Shown: positions 6,503-10,398 of the stretch, in pieces
Position numbering within the stretch: position 1 is the first letter of the stretch
Layout of the letters: every line of letters begins with the position of its first letter
Assembly (NCBI GenBank): GCA_025201865.1
Contig: MU602815.1
Coordinates: 1-10,398 of the forward strand
Source: Ramicandelaber brevisporus
Taxonomy: Eukaryota; Kickxellomycota; Ramicandelaberales; Ramicandelaberaceae
Length of the DNA stretch: 10,398 nt
Direction of reading: 5' to 3'
Position numbers and translations under genes: made by a program
Notes under the pieces: model-generated
Databases searched by the model: none
Told to the model about the DNA's origin: nothing
The model's input: the letters and a program-made list of their open reading frames with translations, nothing else

Positions 6503-9500
6503 ATGGCGCTGCCGACATCGTCTGCAAACTCTGCAGCGGTCGCGGCAGCTACCGAGGACTCAAGTCTGTTTCGGTCTGAGCAAATGACACTCATTGAGCT
6601 GTATATGCCCACTGAAATTGCACACGCAACGGTAGCAGAGCTTGGAGAGCTTGGTTTGGTTCAGTTCCGCGATCTCAACGCAGACGCCAACGCGTTTCAG
6701 CGCACCTACGTGAATGAGCTTCGCCGGTTTGATGAAGTTGAGCGCAAGCTGCGTTTCCTGTGGGCCAATATTGTTAAGAACAAGACTCTTACTACTGGCT
6801 TGGCTGGTGTTGGTGCTGCCAATGCAGCAGGACCGGATGCGGGACATGTAGCGCCTCGACCACAGGAGTTGGAAGAGATGAGCGTTAGCATTGATGGACA
6901 TGAAGAGAGATTATTTCAGCTGAATCAATCGTATGAAACATTCCAGCGCCAATTGATGGAGTTGATAGAGCGCAAAGTGGTTTTAACGGAGGCGGAGGGA
7001 TTCTTCCGCCATGCAAGCGCGCGTCCAGCCGATATGCGTCGTTCAATCGATGATCCAGACGTGATGCTGCTTGGTGATAACAGATATGATCGTCGGTCCT
7101 CTGTGGTTGATTTGATTGACTCATTTGGACGCAGCTTGGATTCACTTGCTGCATCTGGCAATGGTAGCACAGAGGTGGACAGCTCGCGTAGATATCTCAA
7201 CAACAACATTAACACTAGTGAGATCAGTGTCAAGTTTATTACTGGAGTTATCTCAAGATCACGCATGATTCCGTTTGAAAGAGTGCTGTGGCGTTCATTA
7301 AGAGGCAATTTGCTGATGAATCATGTTGAAATTAACGAGCCAATTATGGATCCAATCAGCGACTCGGAGGTTGATAAAAACGTATTCATTGTATTTGCTC
7401 ATGGTGAAATGCTGCTGGCTAAAGCACGTAGAATTGCTGAATCCATGGGTGCTACTTTATATAACATTAGCAGCAGCGATGAACAGCGTCATGAAGATTT
7501 GATTAGTGTAATGGCCAGAATCGATGACATTAACTCAATTCTGCTGAATACCAATAGAGAGCGTGACACTGAGTTGTCTCGTATTGCTGATAATATCTCT
7601 GGATGGATGAGTGCAGTCAAAAAGGAGAAGTTAATCTACCATACAATGAACAAGTTCAGACAGCATGAAGGAGGCCATCGCTCGCTGTTTGCCGAAGGAT
7701 GGTGTCCAATCAGATCACTGTCTGAAGTTCAATCCACTCTCAACTTTGCCACAATGCAGGCAGGCTCTAGTCAGCCCGCTGTTATGCGCACTCTGTCTAC
7801 CAAGATGGAGCCACCCACCTTCCATCGTACCAACAAGTTTACCTCTGCTTTCCAGGAGTTGGTAAACGCATATGGTGTGGCCAAATACAGAGAGGTTAAC
7901 CCAGCTTTGTTTGCTATAATTTCATTCCCGTTTTTGTTTGCAGTAATGTTTGGTGACTTTGGCCATGGTTTGATTATGTTCGCTGTAGCTGTTTATCTGT
8001 GCTTGAATGAGAAGAAGTTTGAGCATTTTGATGGAGGTGAAATGTTTTCAATGCTGTTTGGTGGTCGCTATTTGGTGCTGATGATGGGTGCATTCTCCGT
8101 TTATACTGGTTTAATTTATAACGACATATTCTCCCGCTCGGTGTCATTCTTCTCCTCTCGCTGGGAGTTCCCCCAGGAAGGCAGAGGCAATAAAACCTTG
8201 ACCGCTATTCATGTTGGTGGCGCTGGCAGCGTTTATCCATTTGGAATAGATCCGGTGTGGAATCAAGCCGAGAATAACTTGCTGTTCTTGAATTCGTATA
8301 AGATGAAAATGGCTGTGATTTTGGGAGCTGTTCAGATGTTTGGTGGAGTCATCCTCTCTCTCTATAACCATCGCTACTTCAAGAAGAAGATTAACATCTA
8401 CTGCGAGTTTATTCCTCAGATTCTGTTCATGGGCTGCATCGTTGGTTACCTGGTGTTTATTGTCATCTACAAATGGACCGTTGACTGGAATGCCACTGAT
8501 GACGATGGTAACCCCATCTACAAGAACTCTCCTCCCGCCCTGCTCAACACCCTCATCCTGATGTTCCTGTCGCCTGGAAAGGTTGCACCGGAGGATCAGC
8601 TCTACCGTGGTCAAGCCTTTGTTCAGCTCGTGTTAATTATGATTGCCGTCGTTTGTGTGCCGTGGATGCTGTTTGCCAAGCCATACTTGCTGAAACGTGA
8701 ACACGACCGCACCGCTGCCATGGGCTATCAGCAAATCTCCACTACCTCCGCTCGCATCTCCAATGCCCGCCTCTCAGATATTGACCCTGCTGATATCGCT
8801 GCCAACGGCTTCCCCCACGCTGGTGAAACTGAAGAAATGATTCATGATAAGGTGAGTTTCATCATATATATATATATATATATATATGCGCGTGTATACA
8901 CTATGTGTTGTTTATATTGACTAACGCGCTCAATTGGTACTAACCTCTCCAATGTTATTTGTGCTTGATAGATAACAGATATACTGACATTTCTCCGTCT
9001 CTTCATTTCTTTATTGCATTGTCGCATTGCTGCATTGTTATGCGATGTTTGTTTATTTTTACATTGAGTTTGTTCAGCAGCCGTTTGACTTTGGTGATAT
9101 CATGATTGGCCAGTCTATCCATACTATTGAGTTCTGTCTCAATTGTATCTCTCACACTGCCTCCTATCTCCGTCTCTGGGCTCTCAGTCTGGCTCATGCC
9201 CAGCTGTCCGAAGTTCTCTGGAAGATGACTCTCGAAGGTGCAGCCAATGCCGGAACCCATTTTGCACGCACTCTTCTCTTTGTGGTTGGTTTCTATCTAT
9301 GGTTCGTAATGACTATTGGAACACTGATTGGTATGGAGGGCATGTCCGCCTTTTTGCATGCCCTGCGTCTGCACTGGGTTGAGTTCAATGACAAGTTCTA
9401 TGGTGGTACCGGTGAGCTGTTTGAACCCCTATCGTTTGCTGAGATTCATCGTGAGCGCCAGCGTCAAATGCTGGACCTGGCTGCTGGAACTGCAACCCTC

Positions 9501-9524
9501 GAGAGCTTTGCTTCTTCTCAATAA
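6503..9524 (+). CDS. vph1: V-type ATPase subunit a (Vph1/Stv1 family), one intron
   Basis: Proposed join is 6503-8851 + 9078-9524 (931 aa; 930 if the second CAG is used). Subunit a is the membrane-embedded stator of the Vo sector; it forms the proton half-channels against the c-ring and acidifies vacuole and Golgi. The N-terminus shows the family block [20 protein letters not shown] and [15 protein letters not shown]; then come coiled-coil segments, [10 protein letters not shown] (245-254), [18 protein letters not shown], the first membrane region with GDFGHG (484-489), and helices up to about 730. After the intron, TM7 carries [20 protein letters not shown] with the essential Arg at 815 (yeast R735), and TM8 leads to [11 protein letters not shown] with Arg 880 (yeast R799). 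It is longer than yeast Vph1 (840 aa), partly from a polar insert at about 174-238. Only one isoform gene is seen; Vph1 versus Stv1 class is not decidable. Identity is essentially certain; the acceptor choice is less so. Confidence 0.95.
8852..9077 (+). other. Spliceosomal intron in the V-ATPase a gene
   Basis: A strong donor (AAG|GTGAGT at 8852) interrupts the coding frame in phase 0 in the linker before TM7. Conserved sequence resumes at [19 protein letters not shown], in phase 0 after CAG 9075-9077 (or CAG 9078-9080). In between the frames close, so an intron is required. Candidate branch points are TACTAAC (8938-8944), GACTAAC (8919-8925) and TACTGAC (8982-8988). Proposed size is 226 nt (229 with the second CAG). 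Confidence 0.85.
8863..8901. repeat. (AT)n and alternating purine-pyrimidine tract in the intron
   Basis: About 24 bp of pure AT dinucleotides (8864-8887) continue into GCGCGTGTATACAC, giving 39 bp of strictly alternating purine and pyrimidine. GTGTATACAC (8892-8901) is a perfect palindrome. The tract starts 11 nt after the 5' splice site. Confidence 0.85.
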
Positions 9525-9787
9525 CTTTTTTCTAGTTTACATTAAACCACTCGCTTTTATTCCTTCCTTTAAAGAGAACAAAATTAGTATCTTGAACATA
9601 AAAACATAAAAGTGTAATGAAATGCAATGAAATGATAGTTCATGTGCCGAGAGAGTTAGCAAGAACAATTTACTACCCACTATTACACATACCTAATCCA
9701 TTCAACGCCTCTTCTTTTTGTATTCTGTTTTTCTTTTTCTTTTTCTTTTTCTTCAAATTGCTGCCCATTACAAATCGCTCAAAGAAG
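9525..9787 (+). other. V-ATPase 3' flank and adenosine kinase leader
   Basis: These 263 bp separate two tandem genes. ATTAAA at 9541-9546 and ACATAAAA repeats at about 9596-9610 are weak poly(A)-signal candidates for the V-ATPase gene. A short AATGAAATG repeat occurs near 9617-9633. A T-rich tract with four TTTTTC-type units (about 9726-9752) lies 35 bp upstream of the adenosine kinase ATG and is probably part of its promoter or 5' UTR. Confidence 0.45.
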
Positions 9788-10398
9788 ATGACTGCATCTA
9801 GCGTTGATGAACAACTGAAAGGACCTATAGTCGGCCTTTGCAACCCGCTGCTCGACATCAACGCGGCTGTTGAACTGCCGTTTCTCGACAAGTACGACCT
9901 GAAGGCCAACGACGGTATCCTGGCCGATGACAAACACCTTCCGCTTTATGAGGAGCTCGAGCGTGATTATCCGATCACATATACAGTTGGTGGAGCTGGC
10001 CAGAACACGCTACGTGGCGCTCAGCGTTTCCTGCCATCTGGTTCTACTGTTTTTATGGGCTCCGTTGGTGCCGATGAACACGCCGTGAAGCTCCAAGCCA
10101 AAGCTGCCGAAGACGGCCTCCGCACCGAGTACTACGTTGACACTGAGAAGCCAACTGGTGTAAGCGCCTGCCTCATCACAGACAACAACCGGTCATTGGT
10201 GACAAACTTGAGCGCTGCCAACTCGTTCAAGATTGATCACATCCAGAAGCCAGAGATTAAGGCTCTGATTGAAAATGCCAAGTACTTTTACATTACTGGA
10301 TTCTTCATCACCGTGTCGCCAGATACCATTCTGTCGATTGCCAAGCATGCCCACGAGACTGGCAAGCCGTTCATGATGAACATCTCCGCGCCATTTGT
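9788..10398 (+). CDS. ado1: Adenosine kinase, 5' part (truncated by window edge)
   Basis: ATG at 9788-9790 opens a frame running off the window, with 203 complete residues visible of an expected 340-350. Adenosine kinase (PfkB/ribokinase fold) phosphorylates adenosine to AMP with ATP in the cytosol, salvaging adenosine and pulling the S-adenosylhomocysteine hydrolase reaction forward. Signatures: GLCNPLLDI (16-24), with the Asn and Asp that contact adenosine in the family; VGGAGQNTLRGAQ (67-79), the PfkB N-terminal glycine motif; MGSVGADEHA; then PTGVSACLITDNNRSLVTNL, AANSF, and YFYITGFFITVSPDTI, ending at MNISAPF, the usual NxSAPF motif. The catalytic Asp and C-terminal GxGD motif lie beyond the edge. 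No intron is visible in this part. The start fits the usual family N-terminus. Identity is very secure. Confidence 0.95.
   Translation, partial: MTASSVDEQLKGPIVGLCNPLLDINAAVELPFLDKYDLKANDGILADDKHLPLYEELERDYPITYTVGGAGQNTLRGAQRFLPSGSTVFMGSVGADEHAVKLQAKAAEDGLRTEYYVDTEKPTGVSACLITDNNRSLVTNLSAANSFKIDHIQKPEIKALIENAKYFYITGFFITVSPDTILSIAKHAHETGKPFMMNISAPF

Noticed and set aside
8144-8614. 156-codon minus-strand open frame opposite the V-ATPase gene
   Set aside because: It is the antisense shadow of conserved membrane helices; no family resemblance.
8852-8920. Read-through of the V-ATPase frame past 8851 as a true C-terminus
   Set aside because: It encodes [12 protein letters not shown] from the AT repeat, and the essential TM7/TM8 region continues in a downstream exon; a GTGAGT donor is at 8852.
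8972-9077. Extra mini-exon between two small introns in the V-ATPase gene
   Set aside because: The frame following TAG 8971 ends in TGA at 9065, the frame following CAG 8978 ends at 8985, and no good donor lies between. One larger intron is simpler.
1-10398. tRNA, rRNA, transposon or CRISPR-like arrays
   Set aside because: No cloverleaf, rRNA, transposase, long terminal or spaced-repeat pattern was seen on either strand; repeats present are only simple-sequence tracts.

Overview
The window is nuclear DNA from a compact eukaryotic genome, almost certainly a fungus. The best evidence is a Chs5-type exomer scaffold protein, which is typical of fungi. A 14-helix DHA2-type drug:H+ antiporter, a yeast-like branch-point motif (TACTAAC) in the one clear intron, and short intergenic gaps of 185 to 750 bp agree with this. 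Serine-, glutamine- and histidine-rich inserts in the proteins and the low intron density would suit an early-diverging (zygomycete-type) lineage, but I cannot place it further with confidence.

Layout, left to right. (1) At 1-132 is the 3' end of a plus-strand gene whose product ends in one hydrophobic helix. (2) It converges on a Chs5 homolog on the minus strand (318-1346). (3) Also on the minus strand is a DHA2 major facilitator (1564-3549), with a pyrimidine-rich, repeat-bearing leader extending to about 3810. (4) A 750 bp spacer holds low-complexity DNA and a TG/CA microsatellite. (5) A minus-strand F-box/leucine-rich-repeat protein (4299-6170) follows. (6) It shares a 332 bp divergent promoter with the plus-strand gene for V-ATPase subunit a (6503-9524, one intron). 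(7) The plus-strand adenosine kinase gene starts at 9788 and runs off the right edge.

The genes do not form a pathway cluster; this looks like an ordinary housekeeping stretch. Loose links exist: Chs5 acts in trans-Golgi cargo export and the V-ATPase acidifies Golgi and vacuole, but adjacency alone gives no functional claim.

The most interesting item is in the F-box/LRR protein. Its N-terminus carries a textbook PCNA-binding box (QGTLTAFF, residues 11-18) followed by a basic cluster, an F-box and LRRs. This suggests a ubiquitin-ligase substrate receptor that may be delivered to replication or repair sites by PCNA. Second is the V-ATPase intron. Its perfect TACTAAC lies 28 nt before a TAG acceptor that would give a truncated protein, whereas the acceptor needed for the conserved protein lies 134 nt downstream in a tandem CAGCAG.
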